A stretch of 10,014 nucleotides of DNA from an uncultured Collinsella sp. Lineage in GTDB: Bacteria > Actinomycetota > Coriobacteriia > Coriobacteriales > Coriobacteriaceae. This document shows positions 1-5,457 of the stretch, in pieces. Every line of letters starts with the position of its first letter. Within the stretch, counting starts at the first letter, position 1. The DNA lies in assembly GCA_958350755.1 (NCBI GenBank), contig CATWID010000061.1, positions 1-10,014 of the forward strand, written 5' to 3'. Under the pieces are notes generated by a model. It ran no database searches. It saw only the letters and a program-made list of their open reading frames with translations, and was not told the DNA's origin. A program made the translations under genes and the position numbers.

Positions 1-832
1 TTTGATCATCGCTCCTCCTGAGCATATTCGTATATACAAACCCACGCAGGCAATTGGGCATCAGGCAAACAATCAGTTGGGGCAAAAAGGAAATCAGGAA
101 ATCTGCTACCGTAAAATAACCAATACGCAACTGAGCAGATTTGAACTTCCAAACATGAGCCAAATAACCCAGGCCTCCGCGCCTCTCATAAAAATCAGGA
201 CTAACTCTCATGGCCACAAGCGTTTCGTGAAGATTCTCAGCTCGGCAACCAGCTGCAAGCATTCGATTAAATAAATCCCAATCTTCGAAATACAGATACT
301 CGGAACTGTAATTGCCCGCTTTCAACACCTTTGATCGTTTGAATGTCATTGGCGGATGACGAAATGGATTTCTACGCTTTGAACAAGCAATAATATTGTT
401 GAGACCTTCGGGGAGATCCGTTCGTGCAATCGGCTTGTCAGGAGACTCGACGAATTCAATTACTTGGCTCCCAACCATATCAAGACCATCTTGAATCGCC
501 TTTAGTTGTTTCTCCATACGATCAGAACGTGCAATATCGTCTGTATCCATACGTGCAACAATATCGTTAGCACAAGCAAGCATTCCCCTGTGTAACGCAT
601 AGCCAAGACCGTGGTTTTCCTCGTAGGCAATAAAACTAAAGATGCCAGGATAACGGCGGTCATACTCAGCCAGAACTGAATCGAGTTCTTTTGTTAACGG
701 TCCATCCTTAACCATAACGATTTCCGCTGGTGGAATCGTCTGGTTAATAATGCTGTCCAAAGAAGCACGAAGATACGCAGGGTTCTCCTTAAGATAAATG
801 CTCATGAGAACGCTATAAGCCTGAGAAGCCAT
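1..832 (-). CDS. Family 2 glycosyltransferase, C-terminus cut by the window edge
   Basis: This gene encodes a GT-A fold glycosyltransferase that probably adds a sugar from a nucleotide-sugar donor to a lipid-linked glycan at the inner face of the membrane. I translated it by hand: 277 codons from ATG at 832 with no stop before the left edge. It starts MASQAYSVLMSIYLKENPAY, a typical GT2 beginning. It has VKDG at about 41-44, NHGLG at 73-77, the metal/nucleotide-binding DxD as MDTDD at 95-99, and the acceptor-side acidic pair EDWDL at 183-187. The pattern resembles AmsE-like and other capsule transferases. The ATG directly follows the stop of the sugar transferase gene (TAAATG), so translation is probably coupled; a GAGGA-like ribosome site lies inside the upstream gene. 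The codons are visibly richer in A/T than in thrS or the oxidoreductases, which is usual for exchanged polysaccharide genes. The exact sugar cannot be told. Confidence 0.92.
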   Translation of the reverse strand, partial: MASQAYSVLMSIYLKENPAYLRASLDSIINQTIPPAEIVMVKDGPLTKELDSVLAEYDRRYPGIFSFIAYEENHGLGYALHRGMLACANDIVARMDTDDIARSDRMEKQLKAIQDGLDMVGSQVIEFVESPDKPIARTDLPEGLNNIIACSKRRNPFRHPPMTFKRSKVLKAGNYSSEYLYFEDWDLFNRMLAAGCRAENLHETLVAMRVSPDFYERRGGLGYLAHVWKFKSAQLRIGYFTVADFLISFLPQLIVCLMPNCLRGFVYTNMLRRSDDQ

Positions 833-1582
833 TTATCGCCCCGTCCTCTTCTTGCCGAACATGGCACCGAAGGTGCCGGTGAAGCACTTCAGATCCATGC
901 ATAAACAGCGATTACGTACGTAATGAAGCTCAATCTTCTGTCGCAAGCCGCTCTCAAATGTCGCGGCGTTACGATCGGTGGCCTGCCACAGGCCCGTGAT
1001 GCCGGGCTGGACAGAGAGCAGCTCTGCCTTCTCCTCGTCGGAAAAGTGCTGCTCGAGCTCATCCCTTGTAATGGGACGAGGTCCAATGACGGAAAGGTCG
1101 CCGTTCAGCACGTTCAAGAACTGCGGCATCTCGTCGATTGAGCACTTACGGATGAATTGGCCGACTTTGGTAATGCGGGGGTCATCGTCGACCTTACGCT
1201 CGACTTCCCACTGATGCAGTTGCTCAGGGCTCAGATACTTCTGCACGTTGCCGGCATCGGCGACCATGCTGCGAAGCTTAAGGATCTTGATAGTCTTACC
1301 ACCCTTGCCAATGCGCTCTTGTGCATACATAGGGCTACCGGACGATTCAAGCCTAATGAGTGCACACACCGCAGCAACAGGAATTAGCAGCAGAACACTC
1401 ATCAAAAGACTGAACACAAGGTCAAACAGCCTCTTAACAATGCGATACCCAAGCGTGCCGCTCGGCTTTATCTGATCGAAAAGCAGTGCGTCCCCCATAG
1501 ATGCACGGCTCTCTGTCATTTCTTTATTAGCAGTCACGATAAAACTTACGTCCCTGTCCCCAGGAACCCCCCCCCCATCCAC
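833..1582 (-). CDS. Polyprenyl-phosphate sugar phosphotransferase (initiating sugar transferase)
   Basis: This is a bacterial sugar transferase (PF02397, the WbaP/PglC-type family). It would move a sugar-1-phosphate from a UDP-sugar to undecaprenyl phosphate as the first step of capsule or exopolysaccharide synthesis. In the 249-residue frame from GTG at 1582, a hydrophobic membrane segment lies at about 52-76, followed by a basic stretch with RIGKGGKTIKILKLRSM at 90-106. The catalytic Asp-Glu pair is D150-E151 in SIDEMPQFLNVL, then GDLSVIGPRP at 161-170 and QPGITGLWQ at 192-200. The core is complete and of small PglC-like size, without the N-terminal CoA-binding-like domain of large members. 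The start is uncertain: GTG 1582 has no good ribosome site, and a run of ten G follows two codons later. ATGs at residues 22 and 29 are alternatives that would avoid the tract. The gene lies 40 nt after the NusG-like gene and abuts the GT2 gene. Confidence 0.93.
   Translation of the reverse strand: MDGGGVPGDRDVSFIVTANKEMTESRASMGDALLFDQIKPSGTLGYRIVKRLFDLVFSLLMSVLLLIPVAAVCALIRLESSGSPMYAQERIGKGGKTIKILKLRSMVADAGNVQKYLSPEQLHQWEVERKVDDDPRITKVGQFIRKCSIDEMPQFLNVLNGDLSVIGPRPITRDELEQHFSDEEKAELLSVQPGITGLWQATDRNAATFESGLRQKIELHYVRNRCLCMDLKCFTGTFGAMFGKKRTGR
1567..1576. repeat. Homopolymer of ten C (ten G on the coding strand) at the start of the sugar transferase
   Basis: Ten uninterrupted C on the plus strand are ten G in the coding sense. 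With ten G, the frame opened by GTG 1582 continues into the transferase. An ATG overlapping the tract (1578-1576) and a TTG upstream in the same frame (1614-1612) instead hit a TAA at 1548-1546. With 8 or 11 G those two starts would be in frame with the enzyme. Such tracts change length by slipped-strand mispairing and are known as phase-variation switches in surface-glycan genes of other bacteria. Here that role is an inference, and a sequencing error in tract length is the main alternative. Confidence 0.9.
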
Positions 1583-1622
1583 GAATTCAAAAAACGAATG
1601 AATTGCCGGTGCAACGTCTCCC

Positions 1623-2213
1623 TTACGTTTTGATGGGAACGTCGAGCGGAAGCACTTCCCTAAAGCTGGAATCGCCTTCGCCTACGTCCACCAAGCACCA
1701 GCGTTTACGACGGTCGATCTTGTGCACACGGGCCTCTTGCCCCACCAAGGGCCCCTGTTCTATGTGCAGCACACCGTCTTCTATGCGCGCCACGCTGTTG
1801 CGCACCACGTCGTCGTCGTCGAGCACGCTGCGGTACCAGTCCTGTGCATCGTCCGGCATGGGCGCATAGGCCCGCTCCCTGCTGCCAGCAATGCGGCAGC
1901 CAAAACTCAACTGGGCCAAAGCCCTATCGAGCGCAGCGGCATCGTGCGTGGCGACGAAGAAGTATTCCTTGTACATGGGTTTGGTTTGGAGCGACCATGC
2001 GCCGTCCCGCTTAAACCAGAACTCCTTTTGCATCACAAAAGCGTTCTGCATCAGCTCGTGTGGGATAATACGGCGCACCTTTTCGCAGGTCTCGCGCTCT
2101 TTGCCGTTGGGGGTGTGGACCAGATACCAGCGGACGCGGCCGTGCTGGCTGTTGGTGGTGGCGCCGTTAAATGCGCCCGGCAGCTTCTCTTGGCGCCGTG
2201 CCGTCTGTTCCAT
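1623..2213 (-). CDS. NusG-family transcription antiterminator (RfaH/LoaP/UpxY-like paralogue)
   Basis: This gene encodes a specialised NusG paralogue that would bind elongating RNA polymerase and let it read through the long polysaccharide operon. From ATG 2213 it has 196 residues. After a short basic tail comes an NGN domain beginning RWYLVHTPNGKERETCEKV at about 28-46 and ending in MYKEYFFVATHD, where ordinary NusG has a PGYVFV-type strand. The C-terminal KOW-like part reads GVLHIEQGPLVGQEARVHKI. I chose ATG 2213 because a purine-rich ribosome site (AGAGGGGG) lies just upstream. A GTG at 2246 would add 11 residues, but it sits inside a predicted RNA hairpin. It is the first gene of the operon, ahead of the sugar transferase and GT2, the usual place for UpxY or LoaP regulators in gut bacteria. 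The family level is secure; which subfamily is not. Confidence 0.88.
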   Translation of the reverse strand: MEQTARRQEKLPGAFNGATTNSQHGRVRWYLVHTPNGKERETCEKVRRIIPHELMQNAFVMQKEFWFKRDGAWSLQTKPMYKEYFFVATHDAAALDRALAQLSFGCRIAGSRERAYAPMPDDAQDWYRSVLDDDDVVRNSVARIEDGVLHIEQGPLVGQEARVHKIDRRKRWCLVDVGEGDSSFREVLPLDVPIKT

Positions 2214-2233
2214 GTTCTCGCCCCCTCTTTTGG

Positions 2234-2252
2234 ATTTGCGATGCACGCAAAT
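2234..2252 (-). promoter_or_regulatory. Leader hairpin just upstream of the antiterminator gene
   Basis: On the minus strand ATTTGCG and CGCAAAT form a perfect 7-bp stem around a 5-nt TGCAT loop. The stem ends about 20 nt before the ATG at 2213, just before the ribosome site. A second, imperfect hairpin can be drawn at 2296-2328, close to the predicted transcription start: GTCG...CGAC closing an inner helix around AAAAACCT. LoaP proteins are known to act through RNA hairpins in the nascent leader, so these could be recruitment sites for the encoded antiterminator. The hairpin at 2234-2252 could also regulate its translation. The pairing is seen; the role is inferred. Confidence 0.5.
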
Positions 2253-2304
2253 GCAAGGGCGTTTAGAACAGGCTTCTCGCTCGCAGCTAGGCGCAGTCGC
2301 AAAA

Positions 2305-2426
2305 GTACAGGTTTTTGTATCTTTCGACGTTGCTCATTATACGAGCAAACTGCTCACGTTTTCCCAGATTACACAAATTGCAGCGCGAACGGACACATCT
2401 CCATACGCCCCTACAAAAACCTGTAC
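2305..2426. repeat. Perfect 15-bp inverted repeat flanking the polysaccharide promoter
   Basis: The left arm GTACAGGTTTTTGTA (2305-2319) and right arm TACAAAAACCTGTAC (2412-2426) are exact reverse complements separated by 92 bp. Three more bases pair beyond one outer mismatch. The interval contains the only strong -10 box (2336-2341), which points toward the antiterminator gene. This is the layout of an invertible promoter as known from Bacteroides capsule loci; no invertase gene is in the window. Each arm also contains a TACA...TGTA dyad, so paired operators about 107 bp apart for one dimeric regulator are a real alternative. Confidence 0.8.
2336..2341 (-). promoter_or_regulatory. Candidate -10 box of the polysaccharide operon promoter
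   Basis: The minus strand reads TATAAT, a perfect -10 match, about 120 nt before the antiterminator ATG. No good -35 lies 16-18 bp upstream (GGAAAA at best), so an activator or other contacts may be needed. Short GCTC/GAGC dyads surround it, including GAGCAAACTGCTC on the plus strand at 2344-2356. The box lies between the two arms of the 2305-2426 inverted repeat. Confidence 0.55.
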
Positions 2427-2441
2427 CTTTTTGCACAACAA

Positions 2442-2467
2442 AAAAGCCGCCCTAACCAGCGGCTTTT
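2442..2467 (-). terminator. Intrinsic terminator between thrS and the polysaccharide operon
   Basis: AAAAGCCGC and GCGGCTTTT form a perfect 9-bp stem around an 8-nt loop. On the minus strand the stem is followed by a T run (GGCTTTTTTG). On the plus strand it also ends in TTTTCTTCT, so it could work in both directions. It is the second of two terminators after thrS and would insulate the polysaccharide promoter from thrS transcription. Confidence 0.82.
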
Positions 2468-2481
2468 CTTCTATAGATAAC

Positions 2482-2516
2482 AAAAAAGGCGACCGCCCGC
2501 GAGGACGATCGCCTTT
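2482..2516 (-). terminator. Intrinsic terminator of thrS
   Basis: It lies 23 nt after the thrS stop. On the minus strand AAAGGCGA pairs with TCGCCTTT. The stem can extend inward through a T-G wobble and two more pairs, and it ends in six T. The GC-rich stem with a U tract makes this the primary thrS terminator. Confidence 0.88.
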
Positions 2517-2538
2517 GTTAATTCTTGTATGGTTTGTG

Positions 2539-4302
2539 CTAGGCGCGAGTCTTGATCTCCTCAGTCACCTTCGCAACGAACTCGTCAACGCTCATCGGGA
2601 CGGTCTCGTTGGAGCGATCGCGGACGGAAATGTTGCCGGCCTCGACCTCCTTCTCGCCCAGGATAAGCATGTAGGGCACGCGGTCGATGCTGCGGGCCTC
2701 GCGGATCTTGTAGCCGATCTTCTCGTCGCGGTCGTCGCAGACCACGCGAATGCCGGCCTCCTCCAGCTTGGCGCACACCTCGTGGGCGTAGTCGCGGCTC
2801 TTCTCAGAGACGGGAAGCGCCTTGACCTGCACGGGGGCGAGCCAGGTGGGGAACTTGCCCGCAAAGTGCTCGATCAGAATACCGATGAAGCGCTCGATGG
2901 AGCCAAAGCACACGCGGTGCAGCATGATGGGGCGCTTCTTGGTTCCGTCGGCGTCCACGTACTCCAGGTCAAAGTTGAGCGGCATCTGGAAGTCAAGCTG
3001 CACGGTACCGCACTGCCAGGTACGGCCGAGCGAGTCCTCCAAGTGGAAGTCGATCTTGGGGCCGTAGAAGGCGCCGTCACCCTCGTTGACCTCGTAGTCC
3101 ATGCCCAGCTTCTCCAGAGCAGTGCGCAGGCCCTCCTCGGCGCGAGCCCAGTCCTCGTCCGAACCCATGGAGTCCTCGGGGCGGGTGGAAAGCTCAACGT
3201 GGTACTTAAAGCCAAACTTTTGGTACACGGAGTCGATGAGGTTAACCACGCCCACGATCTCGTCGGTCAGCTGGTCGGGACGCACAAACAGGTGGGCGTC
3301 GTCCTGGTTAAAGCAGCGCACGCGGAACAGGCCGTGCAGGGCGCCGCGCAGCTCGTGGCGGTGCACCAGGCCAATCTCGCCGGCGCGGATGGGCAGCTCG
3401 CGGTAGGAGTGCGGCTTGGAGGCGTACACCAGCACGCCGCCCGGGCAGTTCATGGGCTTAATGCAGTACTCCTCGTCGTCGATGACGGTGGAGTACATGT
3501 TGTCCTTGTAGTGGTCCCAGTGGCCCGAGGTCTTCCACAGCTGCTTGTTCATGATGAGCGGCGTGGAGATCTCCACGTAGCCGGCCTTGTGGTGAATCTC
3601 GCGCCAGTAGTCTAGCAGCGTGTTTTTAAGGATCATGCCGTTGGGCAGGAAGAACGGGAAGCCGGGGGCCTCGTCGCGCATCATAAAGAGGTCCATCTCG
3701 CGGCCGATCTTGCGGTGGTCGCGCTTCTTGGCCTCCTCAAGCATGTGCATGTGCTCGTCGAGCTCCTCCTTGGTGGCAAAGGCGACGCCGTTGATGCGGG
3801 TGAGCATCTTGTTGTCCTTGTCGCCCTTCCAGTAAGCGCCCGAGACGCCGGTGAGCTTAAAGGCCTTCAGCGCCTTGGTGTAGCAGATGTGGGGACCGAC
3901 GCACATGTCGATATAGTCGCCCTGCTGGTAGAAGGTGATGCGGGCATCGTCGTCCAGGTCGCCGATGTGCTCGACCTTGTACTTTTCGCCGCGCTCCTCC
4001 ATAAGGGCGATGGCCTCGGCGCGGGGCTTCTCGTACACGGAGAACTTGAGGTTCTCCTTGACGATCTTCTTCATCTCGGCCTCGATCGCGGGGAAGTCGT
4101 CCTCGCTGATCTTGACGCCCTCGGGCAGGTCGACGTCGTAGTAGAAGCCGTTGTCGGTCGCAGGACCGTAAGCAAAGTCGGCCTGGGGGTACAGGCGCTT
4201 GATGGCCTGCGCCATGATGTGCGCGGCGGAGTGGCGGATGACGTGCGTGACCTCGTCCTGCGGGAGCTCGGCCACCGAACCGTCATTGTAGAGTGCCTTC
4301 AT
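2539..4302 (-). CDS. thrS: Threonine--tRNA ligase lacking the TGS domain
   Basis: This class II synthetase charges tRNA-Thr with threonine in the cytoplasm and edits mischarged Ser-tRNA. It has 587 residues from ATG 4302, which I chose because GAGAGGAG lies about 11 nt upstream and homology-like sequence begins there; the frame extends further up without support. The editing domain is at about 20-180, with HSAAH (H24, H28) and CVGPH (C134, H138). The catalytic domain at about 205-485 has the expected zinc ligands: C286 in NCPGG, H337 in QDDAHLF and H462 in LHRVCFGS. Motif 2 is FRVRCFNQDDAH. The anticodon-binding domain is at about 487-587. E. coli ThrRS has about 642 residues. The missing part is the roughly 60-residue N-terminal TGS domain, of which only a short MKALYNDGSVAELP remnant is left. 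Such shortened enzymes exist in other lineages. The gene has its own promoter and terminators. Confidence 0.97.
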   Translation of the reverse strand: MKALYNDGSVAELPQDEVTHVIRHSAAHIMAQAIKRLYPQADFAYGPATDNGFYYDVDLPEGVKISEDDFPAIEAEMKKIVKENLKFSVYEKPRAEAIALMEERGEKYKVEHIGDLDDDARITFYQQGDYIDMCVGPHICYTKALKAFKLTGVSGAYWKGDKDNKMLTRINGVAFATKEELDEHMHMLEEAKKRDHRKIGREMDLFMMRDEAPGFPFFLPNGMILKNTLLDYWREIHHKAGYVEISTPLIMNKQLWKTSGHWDHYKDNMYSTVIDDEEYCIKPMNCPGGVLVYASKPHSYRELPIRAGEIGLVHRHELRGALHGLFRVRCFNQDDAHLFVRPDQLTDEIVGVVNLIDSVYQKFGFKYHVELSTRPEDSMGSDEDWARAEEGLRTALEKLGMDYEVNEGDGAFYGPKIDFHLEDSLGRTWQCGTVQLDFQMPLNFDLEYVDADGTKKRPIMLHRVCFGSIERFIGILIEHFAGKFPTWLAPVQVKALPVSEKSRDYAHEVCAKLEEAGIRVVCDDRDEKIGYKIREARSIDRVPYMLILGEKEVEAGNISVRDRSNETVPMSVDEFVAKVTEEIKTRA

Positions 4303-4372
4303 GAGTATGTTTTCTCCTCTCGGATGCCTGGTGCAAGTGCGTGCGATGCGCTCGGCGTTTTTGACTTGCATC

Positions 4373-4400
4373 ATTATAGGCAGGTTGCCTTGGTATACAA
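4373..4400 (-). promoter_or_regulatory. Probable sigma-70-type promoter of thrS
   Basis: On the minus strand TTGTAT (4400-4395) is a plausible -35, followed by a 16-bp spacer and a perfect TATAAT -10 (4378-4373). Transcription would start near 4366, giving a leader of about 65 nt. That is too short for a T-box and shows no T-box features. Confidence 0.75.
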
Positions 4401-4401
4401 G

Positions 4402-4432
4402 CGCCCGCCGCACCTTAATGGCACGGCGGGCG
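4402..4432. terminator. GC-rich hairpin between the zinc-ribbon gene and thrS
   Basis: CGCCCGCCG (4402-4410) and CGGCGGGCG (4424-4432) form a perfect 9-bp stem around a 13-nt loop. It lies downstream of the zinc-ribbon gene and just before the thrS -35, so it probably ends the upstream transcript. On the minus strand the following U tract is poor (CTTGTAT). The plus-strand side has the better tail (ATTTTCT), although no plus-strand gene precedes it. The stretch 4433-4539 shows nothing else. Confidence 0.5.
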
Positions 4433-4539
4433 ATTTTCTACGCATGCTTCATCGTGTGGGGCGGGGCTGCGGGGCGCGCGTCTGCCTTTCGCATGGCGCG
4501 CGGTGCCCGTGGCTTGCGGCCGGCCCGGCGATGGATGCG

Positions 4540-4971
4540 TTACTGGATGCGAGTTCGGCAGTAGGGGCAGACCTTCCAGTGCGCATCGAGCGGGCGATGG
4601 CAGCTGGGGCACACGTTGCGAACCTGGGTGTCGCACACCGGGCACACGACAAAGTCCTTCTCGATGGGCGCGCCGCACTGCGGGCAGGTGCCGTACTGGG
4701 CAAGCTGGCGCTCGCGCAGGGCCATGTCCAGCTCCTGCTCCTCACGGTCGGCCGCGTAGGAGTGCGGGCGAAGGACCAGATAAGCAATGAGACCCACAAA
4801 CGGGATCAGGGCGATGATGCCCCATGCCACGTAGGCGCTGGCGCCGCGGCGGCGAGCATCGATGAACACATAGACGACCGACAGCACGTACAGGGCGATG
4901 ATAAAGCCCACGAAGGCATAGATGACGCCCATAAGCTGCGGCGACATGAGCTCGTTGATGTATTTGGACAT
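4540..4971 (-). CDS. Small membrane protein with C-terminal double zinc ribbon
   Basis: The 143-residue protein has two predicted membrane helices, at about 13-37 and 46-68. The region around VYVFIDARRRGASAYVAWGI and the second helix resembles the short N-terminal membrane module of phospholipase D/cardiolipin synthase-like proteins (PLDc_N). A charged linker at 72-92 leads to eight cysteines in four CPxC knuckles (C96/C99, C110/C113, C121/C124, C135/C138), which should bind two zinc ions in the cytoplasm. The role is unknown. Similar membrane plus zinc-ribbon proteins are widespread and mostly uncharacterised, and there is no catalytic PLD domain. ATG 4971 has an AAAGG ribosome site 9 nt upstream. 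A TATAAA on the minus strand (5031-5026) could be its -10, but I see no convincing -35. It appears to be a single-gene unit, divergent from the oxidoreductase operon. Confidence 0.85.
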   Translation of the reverse strand: MSKYINELMSPQLMGVIYAFVGFIIALYVLSVVYVFIDARRRGASAYVAWGIIALIPFVGLIAYLVLRPHSYAADREEQELDMALRERQLAQYGTCPQCGAPIEKDFVVCPVCDTQVRNVCPSCHRPLDAHWKVCPYCRTRIQ

Positions 4972-5072
4972 TGAGGTGTACCTTTCGGAATATTTACAGT
5001 CCGGTCAAGTTTACCACGGGGTTTGTTTATATGGGACCACGGCTGGGTACGGGGCTGGCGCGGACACAAACA

Positions 5073-5287
5073 TCTCAATCTGTAACAGGTGGGAGCGGAA
5101 TCCGGGTCTAGGTGTTACAGATCGAGACACAGGGGTCCCTCCCCGACTTCAATCTCGATCTGTAACATCTTAGGCCCCAAAACCCCTCTTACTGTAACAG
5201 ATCGAGACATTCAAAATCCGCCGGAAGGTTTGTCTTGATCTGTAACATCTAGAACCCAAATCCTCGTCTAACTGTTACAGATGGAGA
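5073..5287. repeat. Array of six 15-bp repeats, 40-bp period, alternating orientation
   Basis: The unit is TGTTACAGATCGAGA or its reverse complement. Copies are at 5073-5087 (-), 5113-5127 (+), 5153-5167 (-), 5193-5207 (+), 5233-5247 (-) and 5273-5287 (+). Starts are exactly 40 bp apart and every spacer is exactly 25 bp. Copies 2 and 3 are exact matches; the others differ at one or two bases (A for G in copy 1, TGTAACA in copy 4, TCTTG in copy 5, ATGGAG in copy 6). Spacers differ, though the third and fifth are related, sharing TCT...CCCAAA...AC. Outside it, 4972-5072 has only the candidate -10 of the zinc-ribbon gene, and 5288-5417 has nothing I recognise. The exact phasing suggests either protein sites on one face of the DNA or growth by tandem duplication of an 80-bp inverted pair. 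Confidence 0.93.
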
Positions 5288-5417
5288 CGAACGGTTGCCT
5301 TAGTTGTCGACAGACGAGGCCAACATCCGTGCCGGGTCTCCAATCGCCTGCCGTTGGCGGGTGTTGCGGGGCTGTTCGCCGCATTGCCGCCGCACTAGGG
5401 GCGCGCAGACCGTAGGA

Positions 5418-5453
5418 TGGTTTTATTGACAGCCTGTCAACTTATCTGGGAGG
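5418..5453 (+). promoter_or_regulatory. Promoter/operator and ribosome site of the oxidoreductase operon
   Basis: TTGACAGCCTGTCAA (5426-5440) is a perfect 6-3-6 palindrome, a good operator for a dimeric regulator. An extended -10-like TGGTTTTAT (5418-5426) would place the transcription start near the palindrome centre, so a bound protein would block initiation. GGGAGG (5448-5453) is a strong ribosome site 4 nt before the GTG at 5458 and fixes that start. The palindrome and ribosome site are clear; the -10 is weak. I cannot name the regulator. Confidence 0.6.
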
Positions 5454-5457
5454 CACC

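Noticed and set aside
2214..2246. GTG at 2246 as start of the NusG-like gene
   Set aside because: It lies inside a 7-bp hairpin and has no ribosome site, while ATG 2213 has a good purine-rich one.
2214..2330. JUMPstart/ops element for RfaH-type recruitment
   Set aside because: I found no GGCGGTAGCGTG-like sequence in the leader on the coding strand.
1891..3615. 574-residue open frame on the plus strand
   Set aside because: It is antisense to thrS and the antiterminator gene, is rich in Val/Ala/Leu/His as expected of a GC-rich antisense frame, and has no recognisable domain.
4303..4366. T-box or other riboswitch in the thrS leader
   Set aside because: The predicted leader is about 65 nt, with no T-box consensus, specifier loop or antiterminator pairing.
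3715..4974. 419-residue open frame on the plus strand
   Set aside because: It is antisense to thrS and the zinc-ribbon gene, with repetitive hydrophobic/Asp/His composition and no domain.
5073..5287. CRISPR array
   Set aside because: Repeats are only 15 bp, alternate in orientation, carry different substitutions, and spacers are 25 bp. No cas genes are nearby.
5426..5447. TTGACA at 5426 as a -35 box with TTATCT as -10
   Set aside because: The spacer would be only 10 bp, and a start from a 17-bp spacer would fall on the initiation codon. It is better read as half of a palindrome.
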